Assembly (NCBI GenBank): GCA_009704515.1
Contig: WLDZ01000058.1
Coordinates: 1-6,531, forward strand
From: Actinomycetota bacterium
Lineage (GTDB): Bacteria; Actinomycetota; Actinomycetes; Nanopelagicales; Nanopelagicaceae
Length of the DNA stretch: 6,531 nt
Direction: 5' to 3'
Every line of letters begins with the position of its first letter. The first letter of the stretch is position 1. The notes beneath the pieces were generated by a model. That model was not told the DNA's origin and did no database searches. It was given only the letters and a program-made list of their open reading frames with translations. Below are positions 1 to 5,702 of the stretch, piece after piece. The position numbers and the translations under genes are program-made.

Positions 1-77
1 AACGCCATAGCAAATTCCAGTAACTATTGGATTAGCGTCGCACCCCGAACGAACAAGCGTGGGGGATGAATCAACCC

Positions 78-106
78 TTGAAAAGTCTTAGGGTTGGAGC
101 AAGAAT
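78..106 (+). promoter_or_regulatory. Candidate promoter of the serine protease (leaderless layout)
   Basis: TTGAAA at 78-83, a 17-nt spacer, and AAGAAT at 101-106 (4 of 6 matches to TATAAT, with the important A2 and T6 present). The -10-like hexamer ends 6 nt before the ATG at 113, so transcription would begin on or next to the start codon. A weak GGAG at 96-99 lies 13 nt from the ATG, too far to be a good Shine-Dalgarno. This rests on pattern matching only. Confidence 0.4.
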
Positions 107-112
107 TGAGAG

Positions 113-1108
113 ATGAAGCGAGCCCAAGCCTTGTTGCTTTCGGTTGCACTTGTTATTGGGGCTACTCAACCCGCACTGGCTAGTTACAAAGGCGCACCAG
201 ATAACACCAATGACCGGATTGTTCCATTGATGACAACTGCAAATGACTTAAATGCAAATGGTTCTGGCTTCCTTTACTCTTCACGAATTGTTTTAACTTC
301 TGGGCATACCGCATTTAGTTTTGCAGATGGCAAACGAGTTGAGTTTCGACCATCTCTGGCAGTCGGAAAGCCAAACACAAATATTAAGACGATTGGTCAG
401 GGCGTCAAGGTAATCAAGCGAATATCTGCACCGGGATACTTACCGAACAACAGTCCAGATCTTCATGATTTTTCTATCTTGATTCTTGAGAAAGATTTGA
501 TTCGGGTAGAGCCGGCTCAGATTCTTACACCAGAAATAGAACTCGAACTTCTTGAAAACCGTACTGAAGTGAAGCTGCATGGCTATGGAAATACAGTAGA
601 TCTCTGCGCTGAAGGCGAAGCGCTTCCGTGTCGGTCAAATAGATTTATGGCATCAGATGTACCAAGATCGATAGTTGCAACAGTTCGACCTGCAGCAGAT
701 TTCACTGAATTAGTTGGGTATGAAGTACCTAAGAGACTTGCTAATCAATTGCTCTTTTTCAGTCCTGGAAAATTAAGCATGTGTGGTGGTGACTCGGGTG
801 GCTCTTTGACAACAACTTACAACGGAAAGCTGTTGTATCTTGCAAACATTGGAACAGCTGAAAGAATTTATGCTTGTGGTCAGTCACGTTCATTTGATGG
901 TCGCGGCGGGATTAATTACTCACAACCTATTTATAAGTATGTAGATCTCATAAAAGAGGCAGAGGCGTTCGTTGCCAATCAAATTGCCAAGGAGAAGAAA
1001 GCCGCAACAACTAAGGCGAGCATCAAATGTATAAAGGGCTCGACCATTAAGACTGTTAAAGGCGCAGATTCAAAGTGTCCTGCAGGATTCACCAAGAGTT
1101 CAAATTAG
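113..1108 (+). CDS. Secreted trypsin/chymotrypsin-fold serine protease (S1-like) with C-terminal Cys-pair tail
   Basis: An exported endopeptidase of 331 aa. Residues 1-23 form a signal peptide (MKR, then a hydrophobic core, ending PALA with likely cleavage before Ser24). The protease domain follows: GSGF at 50-53, then the catalytic His65 in TSGH (families usually show AAHC). Asp119 lies in HDFSILIL, matching the usual DIALL strand, and Ser228 lies in CGGDSGG. All three triad residues are present, so activity is likely. The residue six before the catalytic Ser is Ser222, as in chymotrypsin or elastase rather than the Asp of trypsin, which argues against Lys/Arg specificity. Cys165/Cys173 and Cys224/Cys255 could form disulfides. 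A charged linker (about 281-300) leads to a 30-residue tail with Cys306 and Cys322 and the ending KCPAGF; I remember similar tails on exported proteins of freshwater actinobacteria, and its role is unknown. A stop codon (TGA 107-109) lies in frame just upstream, so ATG 113 is the first possible start. Substrate unknown. Confidence 0.88.
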   Translation: MKRAQALLLSVALVIGATQPALASYKGAPDNTNDRIVPLMTTANDLNANGSGFLYSSRIVLTSGHTAFSFADGKRVEFRPSLAVGKPNTNIKTIGQGVKVIKRISAPGYLPNNSPDLHDFSILILEKDLIRVEPAQILTPEIELELLENRTEVKLHGYGNTVDLCAEGEALPCRSNRFMASDVPRSIVATVRPAADFTELVGYEVPKRLANQLLFFSPGKLSMCGGDSGGSLTTTYNGKLLYLANIGTAERIYACGQSRSFDGRGGINYSQPIYKYVDLIKEAEAFVANQIAKEKKAATTKASIKCIKGSTIKTVKGADSKCPAGFTKSSN

Positions 1109-1163
1109 GTTAACTAAAGTCACCCCAATTCAATCATTTTAGAAAGTTAATCTCGCCTCACTC

Positions 1164-1174
1164 AAGGGCCCCTT
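1164..1174. repeat. Short perfect palindrome between protease and nucleotidase genes
   Basis: AAGGG-C-CCCTT is symmetric around one base, so it cannot fold as a hairpin but could be a dimeric protein-binding site. It sits about 54 bp upstream of the proposed TTG start of the nucleotidase. No T-run follows it, so it is not a terminator for the protease gene. It is short and GC-rich and could be chance. Confidence 0.25.
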
Positions 1175-1190
1175 CCCGCGAGGAAATGAA

Positions 1191-1201
1191 GTTCACCCAA
1201 A
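1191..1201 (+). promoter_or_regulatory. Possible PhoP (phosphate-limitation) box half-site
   Basis: GTTCACCCAAA matches the first nine positions of the actinobacterial PHO-box direct-repeat unit as I remember it (GTTCAYYYR followed by G/C and G). The next 11 bp (1202-1212, CTTAACTACAC) match only weakly, so a true tandem box is not established. The site lies 26 bp upstream of the proposed start of a phosphate-releasing 5'-nucleotidase, a kind of gene often controlled by phosphate starvation (known for ushA in Corynebacterium). Its nearness to the start codon is awkward unless the promoter is very close. Confidence 0.3.
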
Positions 1202-1217
1202 CTTAACTACACCTCAT

Positions 1218-1222
1218 GGAGG
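1218..1222 (+). promoter_or_regulatory. Shine-Dalgarno GGAGG that decides a TTG start
   Basis: GGAGG is followed by a 5-nt spacer (CTACT) and TTG at 1228. It overlaps the in-frame ATG at 1216 and so cannot serve it, and nothing SD-like precedes that ATG. The same arrangement (GGAGG, short spacer, TTG, then a lysine-rich signal peptide start) occurs at 5846-5860. Confidence 0.72.
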
Positions 1223-1227
1223 CTACT

Positions 1228-3213
1228 TTGAAACTCAAGAAAGTTATCTTGGCAATATCAGCAGCCGCGCTTATAGCGCCGTTGCCACTTGCTAATGCAG
1301 GCATGTACGAAGATCCAGGTAAGGCTGTAACACTCACAATTTTGCATAACAACGATGGTGAATCTGCGCTCTTGCCAGAACTGTCTTATACCCGACCTGA
1401 AGGAAAATTGATTTACGGAAGCGCAGCAGCGTTCTCATCCGTGATGAAGCGTGAAATCGCAGATGCGAAGAAGTCAGATAACGCGGTTCTCGCTGTCTAT
1501 GCTGGAGACTCATTCCTGGCTAGCAAGAACTTGATTTGTTCTGATCCCGCTAACCCTGCATCGACAACCCCTGTTTATGATGGCTTGGCACAATCAATGA
1601 TGCCTTACGACACTCATATCTTGGGTAATCACGAGTTTGATTATGGAACAGGATTCTTAAAGCGCTACATCGATTCTTTCTCAGAGAAGAGTCGCTACCA
1701 GTTCCTATCAGGCAATATGGATTTCTCAGCTAACGCGGACCTCTCCTCAATTGCAGTGAGATCACAATCAATTATTCGCGCAAGACTTACCGGCAAGAAA
1801 GTCGGAGAGTCATATGTGCACAAGGATAAGAACACAGGGGCTCTCATTGGTGTTGTTAGTGCAATAACTCCATTACTTCGAACAATTTCCTCTCCAGGAA
1901 CGTCAAAAGTTACAACTGCAGATATTGCAGGTACAGCTGCCCTGATTAACAGGCAAGTCGAAGCTCTAGAGAAGCAAGGCATCAACAAGATTATTCTCGT
2001 CAGTCACTTGCAGGGTGTTGCATACGACAAGGAGCTAGTGGCTCTTTTGAAAAATGTAGATGTTGCGGTTGCCGGTGGAGGAGATGATCTATTGACCAGC
2101 CCGGATGTTGCTTCAACTATTCAGTTGATTCCAGGCGAAGGAACACCAGTTGGCAAGTACCCAGAGATGGTCAAGGATGCTAATGGTGTTGATGTCCCGC
2201 TCATCACAACAAAAGGTAACTACACATACCTAGGCCGCTTCGATGTCTCATTTGATGCTGATGGAAAGCTGACTTCATATAACAAGACCACTTCATACCC
2301 ACGACGAGTTATTCCAGCATCACCAGTTGCTAGCGCAATTGGGATCAAAGATATGGTTCGTCCAGATGCTCGCATAGTTGAATCAGTAGAAAAGCCGTTG
2401 AGCGCTTGCTTGGCTGGATTCGCAAAGCCAATCGCATCAAGCCAGATTGTCTTTGCTACAGATCGCGGTAGCGCAACTGTTCTTGGTGTGAGAACAGCTG
2501 AGACCAATGGCGGAAACTTGGTAGCTGATGCATTTGTACAGGCATACTCTGCCAAAGCAGCTGAGGCTAAATTGACTGCTGCGAGTGCAACTAACCCAGT
2601 AGTAGCTGTACAAAATGGTGGTGGAATCCGTCAAGGTGGTGGAGTCGCTCTACCAATCACAGGTGTAGCCGGTGCAATTAACCGCGGTAATACATTTGAT
2701 TTGCTTCCATTCGATAATCGCCTGGTAGCAGTAACAAATGTCAGCGCGGCAGATCTGAAAGAGATTTTCGAAAGATCTTGCTCAGTCAGCACATCAGGTG
2801 GTGGACAATTCCTTCAGTTCAGTGGAATGAGGGTTTCTTGCTCACGAACCGGTACTGCAATTGTGATCACAACCCCAACAGGTGATGCATATGCTGGAAG
2901 CATCACAACAGCCGGTACACGAGTAAAGGACATCACTTTGAGTGATGGCCGCGCTCTTGTTAAGGATGGAGCTGTTGTAGCAGGCGCTCCTGCCGTCACA
3001 ATCGTTACCAACCAATTTACTGCTGATGGTGGAGATAACTATCCAACATTCCAGAAAATGACAAAGGTTGGATTCGGAGTTTCTTATGAGCAGGTTCTAT
3101 ATGACTATCTCTTAAGCTTCCCGAAGAACGCCGCAGGGTTGCCAGAAGTTCCAGCAACCGATGCTCGTTATAGCAAGTCAACCGGAGAAGGTCGTTTTAC
3201 CTGGTTACCTTAA
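1228..3213 (+). CDS. Secreted 5'-nucleotidase / UDP-sugar hydrolase-type metallophosphoesterase with variant metal-site residues
   Basis: Extracellular phosphoesterase (661 aa from TTG 1228; an ATG at 1216 would add 4 aa), expected to dephosphorylate nucleotides or NAD/UDP-sugar-like substrates and release phosphate and nucleoside. Residues 1-24 are a signal peptide (MKLKK, hydrophobic core, ANA). The N-terminal metallophosphatase domain shows ILHNND (Asp43), AGD (Asp94), GNHEFD (Asn134, His135, Asp138; the last two match the UshA catalytic dyad) and SHLQG (His260). The C-terminal nucleotidase domain shows ETNGGNLVADA, NGGGIR (463-468), PFDNR (494-498), GQFLQFSG (526-533) and GGDNYPTF (601-608), so both domains are complete. 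Odd points: the usual DxH of the first motif is DGE (Glu45), and the usual GH-x-H/Q motif is GGGDD (283-287). Metal preference or activity may therefore differ from UshA, or this is a distinct subfamily. It stands alone, ending at a strong terminator. The call to superfamily level is firm; exact substrate is not known. Confidence 0.9.
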   Translation: MKLKKVILAISAAALIAPLPLANAGMYEDPGKAVTLTILHNNDGESALLPELSYTRPEGKLIYGSAAAFSSVMKREIADAKKSDNAVLAVYAGDSFLASKNLICSDPANPASTTPVYDGLAQSMMPYDTHILGNHEFDYGTGFLKRYIDSFSEKSRYQFLSGNMDFSANADLSSIAVRSQSIIRARLTGKKVGESYVHKDKNTGALIGVVSAITPLLRTISSPGTSKVTTADIAGTAALINRQVEALEKQGINKIILVSHLQGVAYDKELVALLKNVDVAVAGGGDDLLTSPDVASTIQLIPGEGTPVGKYPEMVKDANGVDVPLITTKGNYTYLGRFDVSFDADGKLTSYNKTTSYPRRVIPASPVASAIGIKDMVRPDARIVESVEKPLSACLAGFAKPIASSQIVFATDRGSATVLGVRTAETNGGNLVADAFVQAYSAKAAEAKLTAASATNPVVAVQNGGGIRQGGGVALPITGVAGAINRGNTFDLLPFDNRLVAVTNVSAADLKEIFERSCSVSTSGGGQFLQFSGMRVSCSRTGTAIVITTPTGDAYAGSITTAGTRVKDITLSDGRALVKDGAVVAGAPAVTIVTNQFTADGGDNYPTFQKMTKVGFGVSYEQVLYDYLLSFPKNAAGLPEVPATDARYSKSTGEGRFTWLP

Positions 3214-3225
3214 TCTAGAATAAAT

Positions 3226-3278
3226 AAATCCCCGCTGATACTCGGTGTGAAGGCGCCGTAGTGTTAGCGGGGATTTTT
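3226..3278. terminator. Long bidirectional intrinsic terminator
   Basis: The arms AAATCCCCGCT (3226-3236) and AGCGGGGATTT (3266-3276) are perfectly complementary over 11 bp. The stem continues inward as GATACT (3237-3242) with AGTGTT (3260-3265), including two G-T wobbles, then CGG (3243-3245) with CCG (3256-3258) after one bulged T (3259), leaving a 10-nt loop. That gives about 20 bp in all. On the plus strand the stem runs into TTTTT (3274-3278), 13 nt after the nucleotidase stop. On the minus strand it runs into a T-rich stretch, ATTTATTTATT (3229-3219), about 20 nt beyond the stop of the minus-strand gene. It therefore separates two convergent genes and can serve both. Confidence 0.9.
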
Positions 3279-3297
3279 ATGCTTCAAAAAAGTTTTG

Positions 3298-3666
3298 TTA
3301 AACCCGAACGACCAATTTGATTATCTCCTGTGCGCTGGCATGCTTACCGAGCTCTGCTTCGACATTGGTTGAAACATCAGAGAGTGCGCATTTGGCGAGA
3401 TTAGTCATTTGCACCGCAATATCGGCCATCCAATACAAGGTGCCAGCACCAAGCTCTTCGATTAAGTCAGCAGCCTCTTGCAGGATTTCATCATTGAACT
3501 TTTCGATACCGTCCTGATCTTCTTGTAAGACCTTTAAGAGAAAGTCCCGTATTGCCATGGCACTCTCGTGGGTGCGCTGGCCTTCGGTCAAGATCTCTTG
3601 CAGCTCGGCATCCATCTTGGCGTTACGGCTGGCATCTATGGTGAGCTTACGAATCCAATTAAACAT
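3298..3666 (-). CDS. Small helical protein of unknown function
   Basis: 122 aa, not recognised. It is almost entirely predicted alpha-helix by eye: long Glu/Asp/Leu/Ile-rich stretches with heptad-like spacing (about residues 17-75), then a hydrophobic, Met- and Trp-containing segment (about 75-95), one Cys, and a short basic end. There is no signal peptide, no clear membrane span, and no catalytic or zinc-binding motif. It is probably cytoplasmic, perhaps an oligomer or small adaptor. It is judged real because the codons look like those of the neighbouring genes, it ends just before a terminator usable from its strand, and a TAGATT hexamer lies exactly 6 nt before its ATG (leaderless layout), with no Shine-Dalgarno. 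It is divergent from the SDR gene and convergent with the nucleotidase, so it has no operon partner here. Confidence 0.65.
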   Translation of the reverse strand: MFNWIRKLTIDASRNAKMDAELQEILTEGQRTHESAMAIRDFLLKVLQEDQDGIEKFNDEILQEAADLIEELGAGTLYWMADIAVQMTNLAKCALSDVSTNVEAELGKHASAQEIIKLVVRV

Positions 3667-3672
3667 GAGATA

Positions 3673-3678
3673 AATCTA
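3673..3678 (-). promoter_or_regulatory. -10-like element of the small minus-strand gene (leaderless)
   Basis: Read on the minus strand, TAGATT is followed by TATCTC and then the ATG. The hexamer keeps the TAnnnT core, and the 6-nt gap places the transcription start on the first base of the start codon. No clear -35 element is seen. Confidence 0.42.
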
Positions 3679-3699
3679 GGGCCCAGGGGCGACAACCTC

Positions 3700-3705
3700 T
3701 ATTAT
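3700..3705 (+). promoter_or_regulatory. -10-like element of the SDR gene (leaderless)
   Basis: TATTAT (5 of 6 matches to TATAAT) is followed by CGCGTT and then ATG 3712. The gap of 6 nt predicts a leaderless mRNA, and no Shine-Dalgarno is present before this ATG. The opposing element for the minus-strand gene lies 21 bp away, so the two divergent promoters share one short region. No convincing -35 hexamer is found. Confidence 0.5.
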
Positions 3706-3711
3706 CGCGTT

Positions 3712-4491
3712 ATGGCGCTAGCACTCGTAACCGGAGCTTCACGCGGACTTGGACGCGAGATTGCATTAGCGCTGGCAGAAAATGGTCATCGCGTATTGGC
3801 GGTTTCGCGCAGTGCTACTGCCGAGACCCATCCCAATATCAGAGCGATGGCGTGCGATATCAGCGATAGCGATGCCGTGGCTAATCTGCACAAAATGATT
3901 GAGTCCGAAGAAGGAACTGTGCAGATTCTGGTTAATGCTGCAGGAGTCTTTGGTCCGATTGCGTTGATCAAAGACTCTGATCCAAAGCAATGGCTAGAGA
4001 CAATCATGATTGATGCAGTATCTGCTTATTACACCAGTCGAGTTTTCTTACCTGGAATGCTTGATAAAAAGTGGGGTCGCATCATTAACTTGAGCTCTGC
4101 TGCAGCTTTACATCCACCAGGTAAGTTCAATAGCGCTTATGCAACAGCGAAAGTTGCACTCAATCAATTGACCAGACATTTAGCCGCAGAGATCAGTGGC
4201 AGTGGGGTTACTGCAAATGTGATTCATCCTGGAGATGTGCGAACAGAGATGTGGGTAGATATCAAAGCTAAATCAGTCGAGTTAGGCCCTGATGGTGATG
4301 ACTATCGCGCATGGGTGCAATGGGTTGATGAGACAGGGGGAGACCCGCCCCAGAAAGCGGCAGAGTTGATTTTGAAATTAATCAGCGATGAATCAGCGAG
4401 CGTAAATGGTCTCTTCTGCTGGATAGAAGATCCGTTGCAGGCGCCTATCGAAAGTTGGGATGCGCCTAAAGAATCGCGTCCTTGGATTTGA
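3712..4491 (+). CDS. Classical short-chain dehydrogenase/reductase (SDR), substrate unknown
   Basis: A cytoplasmic NAD(P)-dependent oxidoreductase of 259 aa, the usual length for classical SDRs. The Rossmann motif TGASRGLG covers residues 7-14. Arg33 follows the second strand, which mildly favours NADP. CD at 48-49 and NAAG at 75-78 follow. The active site shows Ser129 in NLSS, Tyr143 and Lys147 (YATAK), and PGDVRT follows near 180-185. Two departures: the helix-4 position that is normally catalytic Asn is Asp101 (W94 plus 7, as aligned to FabG), and the Ser-to-Tyr distance is 14 rather than the common 13. The start at ATG 3712 is chosen because the SDR fold begins at once (MALALVTGAS) and a -10-like TATTAT sits 6 nt upstream. 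The open frame continues to 3568, but that part overlaps the opposing gene and adds sequence foreign to SDRs. The next gene starts 13 nt after the stop, which suggests one transcript. Confidence 0.9.
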   Translation: MALALVTGASRGLGREIALALAENGHRVLAVSRSATAETHPNIRAMACDISDSDAVANLHKMIESEEGTVQILVNAAGVFGPIALIKDSDPKQWLETIMIDAVSAYYTSRVFLPGMLDKKWGRIINLSSAAALHPPGKFNSAYATAKVALNQLTRHLAAEISGSGVTANVIHPGDVRTEMWVDIKAKSVELGPDGDDYRAWVQWVDETGGDPPQKAAELILKLISDESASVNGLFCWIEDPLQAPIESWDAPKESRPWI

Positions 4492-4504
4492 TTGGGTGCG
4501 ACAA

Positions 4505-5623
4505 ATGAGTACTGGCATGGGATTTGAGAATTTTGGGGCGATGAATACGCTCGATAATTACTACTTGTGTTCGTATCCACAGTTCCCTATCGACTCTATA
4601 GATTGCATAGTGCTCGACACAATGGTTGTGAATGACCTTTATGCCTTTGTTGAGAGTGGAGAAGATGGGAAGAAAATAACGCCGAAAATCCTTGATCTCA
4701 TTCGCACAGTAGCGATAAATGGCAACGCCGCGGTGATGGAGAGAAGTTGGCAACATCAGATAGATACCGCTACACCCATTAGCGAATACCTTAAGCCTAA
4801 GGGATCAGATATGGCTGAGGGGTTAGAGCTTCTACACTTTATAAAGTATTCATCAAAGAAAGACTTTGAAAGTCTCAAGCGGGGCGAAGTCGTAATTGCA
4901 GACATTCCGAAGGCAATCGAATTTAGGAAAGGCGAAAGCTTGGCCTTTGGGTTTAGCGTTGAATCATTTATTGCAATCATTGCGCAAAATTGGTTAGGTA
5001 TTGCGATTTTGCTAGAGCATGAACGTAAGGCTCCGAAATCAGATTCAAGTCAAGGCAGATCAGCCGTGACGAAAGAACTTGTTCAATCGCAGATAGACGC
5101 CTATAAATTTTGGCTAAAAGATATGAAGGCTCGTGGCTTAGGCATCTCAAGCGAACTTCGACTCTTATCAAATCTAGCCTTCTTTGGAGGGCACATGCCA
5201 GGTATTCATGGCGAGAAAGTCACCTTTGCAGATATGGCAAAGCTCGATGAGCAAAGTAAATACTCTAAATCTCGGATTGCGCGCAATATTGCTTTTGATT
5301 TTCAGCATCTTAAAATGGCTCGAGAGATGCGGATGGGATTTATCAATAATTCTCAAACGATCGAGCGCAAATATGCAGCGCTCTTAACAAGAGATAATGT
5401 CTTGGCTGCGACAGTTGGGTTTGTGAGAGAGGAAGCCTTGATTCACCACAAGGCGATTGTTGCTTCTTACAAGTGGCCGATTGACAGTACTTTCACATTT
5501 TTCCATGAAGAGGAACATGCTTACGCTGGGTTCTATGGAGCACCGCGATCATCAGAAGACCTATTAGAGGCCACCGAGGTCGTGAAACAACTTGAGGATT
5601 TTCTGCCCCGGTTGGATTCCTGA
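4505..5623 (+). CDS. Uncharacterised protein with PIN-like nuclease features and a long helical insertion
   Basis: 372 aa, family not recognised. The N-terminal part contains DCIVLDTMVVNDLYAF (33-48), which reads like strand 1 and helix 1 of a PIN nuclease with Asp38. Glu79, 41 residues later, fits the second acidic position. After a long, mostly helical stretch (about 95-255), residues 259-300 read like the other half of a PIN domain: NIAFD (Asp265), a helix, then LLTRDNVLA (Asp297). If correct, Asp38/Glu79/Asp265/Asp297 would be a metal-binding set that cuts RNA, and the insertion makes this much larger than VapC-type toxins. A HEEEH string (334-338) fits the letters of the zinc-protease HExxH but lies near the C-terminus. 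ATG 4505 is preferred: GGTG at 4495-4498 with a 6-nt spacer, 13 nt after the SDR stop. An ATG at 4460 would overlap the SDR by 32 nt. Codons such as ATA, AGA, AGG and CGG occur, suggesting low expression. No antitoxin-like gene adjoins it. Confidence 0.75.
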   Translation: MSTGMGFENFGAMNTLDNYYLCSYPQFPIDSIDCIVLDTMVVNDLYAFVESGEDGKKITPKILDLIRTVAINGNAAVMERSWQHQIDTATPISEYLKPKGSDMAEGLELLHFIKYSSKKDFESLKRGEVVIADIPKAIEFRKGESLAFGFSVESFIAIIAQNWLGIAILLEHERKAPKSDSSQGRSAVTKELVQSQIDAYKFWLKDMKARGLGISSELRLLSNLAFFGGHMPGIHGEKVTFADMAKLDEQSKYSKSRIARNIAFDFQHLKMAREMRMGFINNSQTIERKYAALLTRDNVLAATVGFVREEALIHHKAIVASYKWPIDSTFTFFHEEEHAYAGFYGAPRSSEDLLEATEVVKQLEDFLPRLDS

Positions 5624-5667
5624 GGGCCAAAACCACTCCTCCCTTCTGGAAAAGCCCCAACTAGCCC

Positions 5668-5682
5668 GACCAATATGTGGTC
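5668..5682. repeat. Small inverted repeat after the PIN-like gene
   Basis: GACCA-ATATG-TGGTC is a 5-bp stem with a 5-nt loop, 45 nt after the stop codon. No T-run follows, so it is not a convincing terminator. No better terminator was found in 5624-5700, so how transcription from the SDR/PIN-like pair ends is unclear. Confidence 0.25.
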
Positions 5683-5702
5683 CAGCTCATAACAGTTTGA
5701 TA

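Noticed and set aside
1..69. Frame 1 is open from the window edge to TGA at 67-69 and could be the end of an upstream gene.
   Set aside because: Only 22 codons, with no recognisable motif; an open run this short is expected by chance.
1186..1206. Six-codon mini-ORF (MKFTQT) upstream of the nucleotidase as a leader peptide.
   Set aside because: The SD-like GAGG is only 2 nt from its ATG, and there is no regulatory codon run or attenuator hairpin.
3317..3517. 66-codon plus-strand ORF opposite the small minus-strand gene.
   Set aside because: A shadow frame: its Ser/Ala/Ile-rich product mirrors the helical codons on the other strand, and it has no RBS.
3568..3711. N-terminal extension of the SDR open frame by 48 codons.
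   Set aside because: It overlaps the opposing small gene, has no SDR-like sequence, and ATG 3712 starts exactly at the Rossmann strand with a -10-like box in front.
4460..4504. Longer start for the PIN-like protein at ATG 4460.
   Set aside because: It would overlap the SDR by 32 nt and has no Shine-Dalgarno; ATG 4505 has GGTG at good spacing.
5610..5632. GGTTGG...CCAA..CC as a terminator for the SDR/PIN-like transcript.
   Set aside because: Only 4 contiguous base pairs, it overlaps the stop codon, and no T-run follows.
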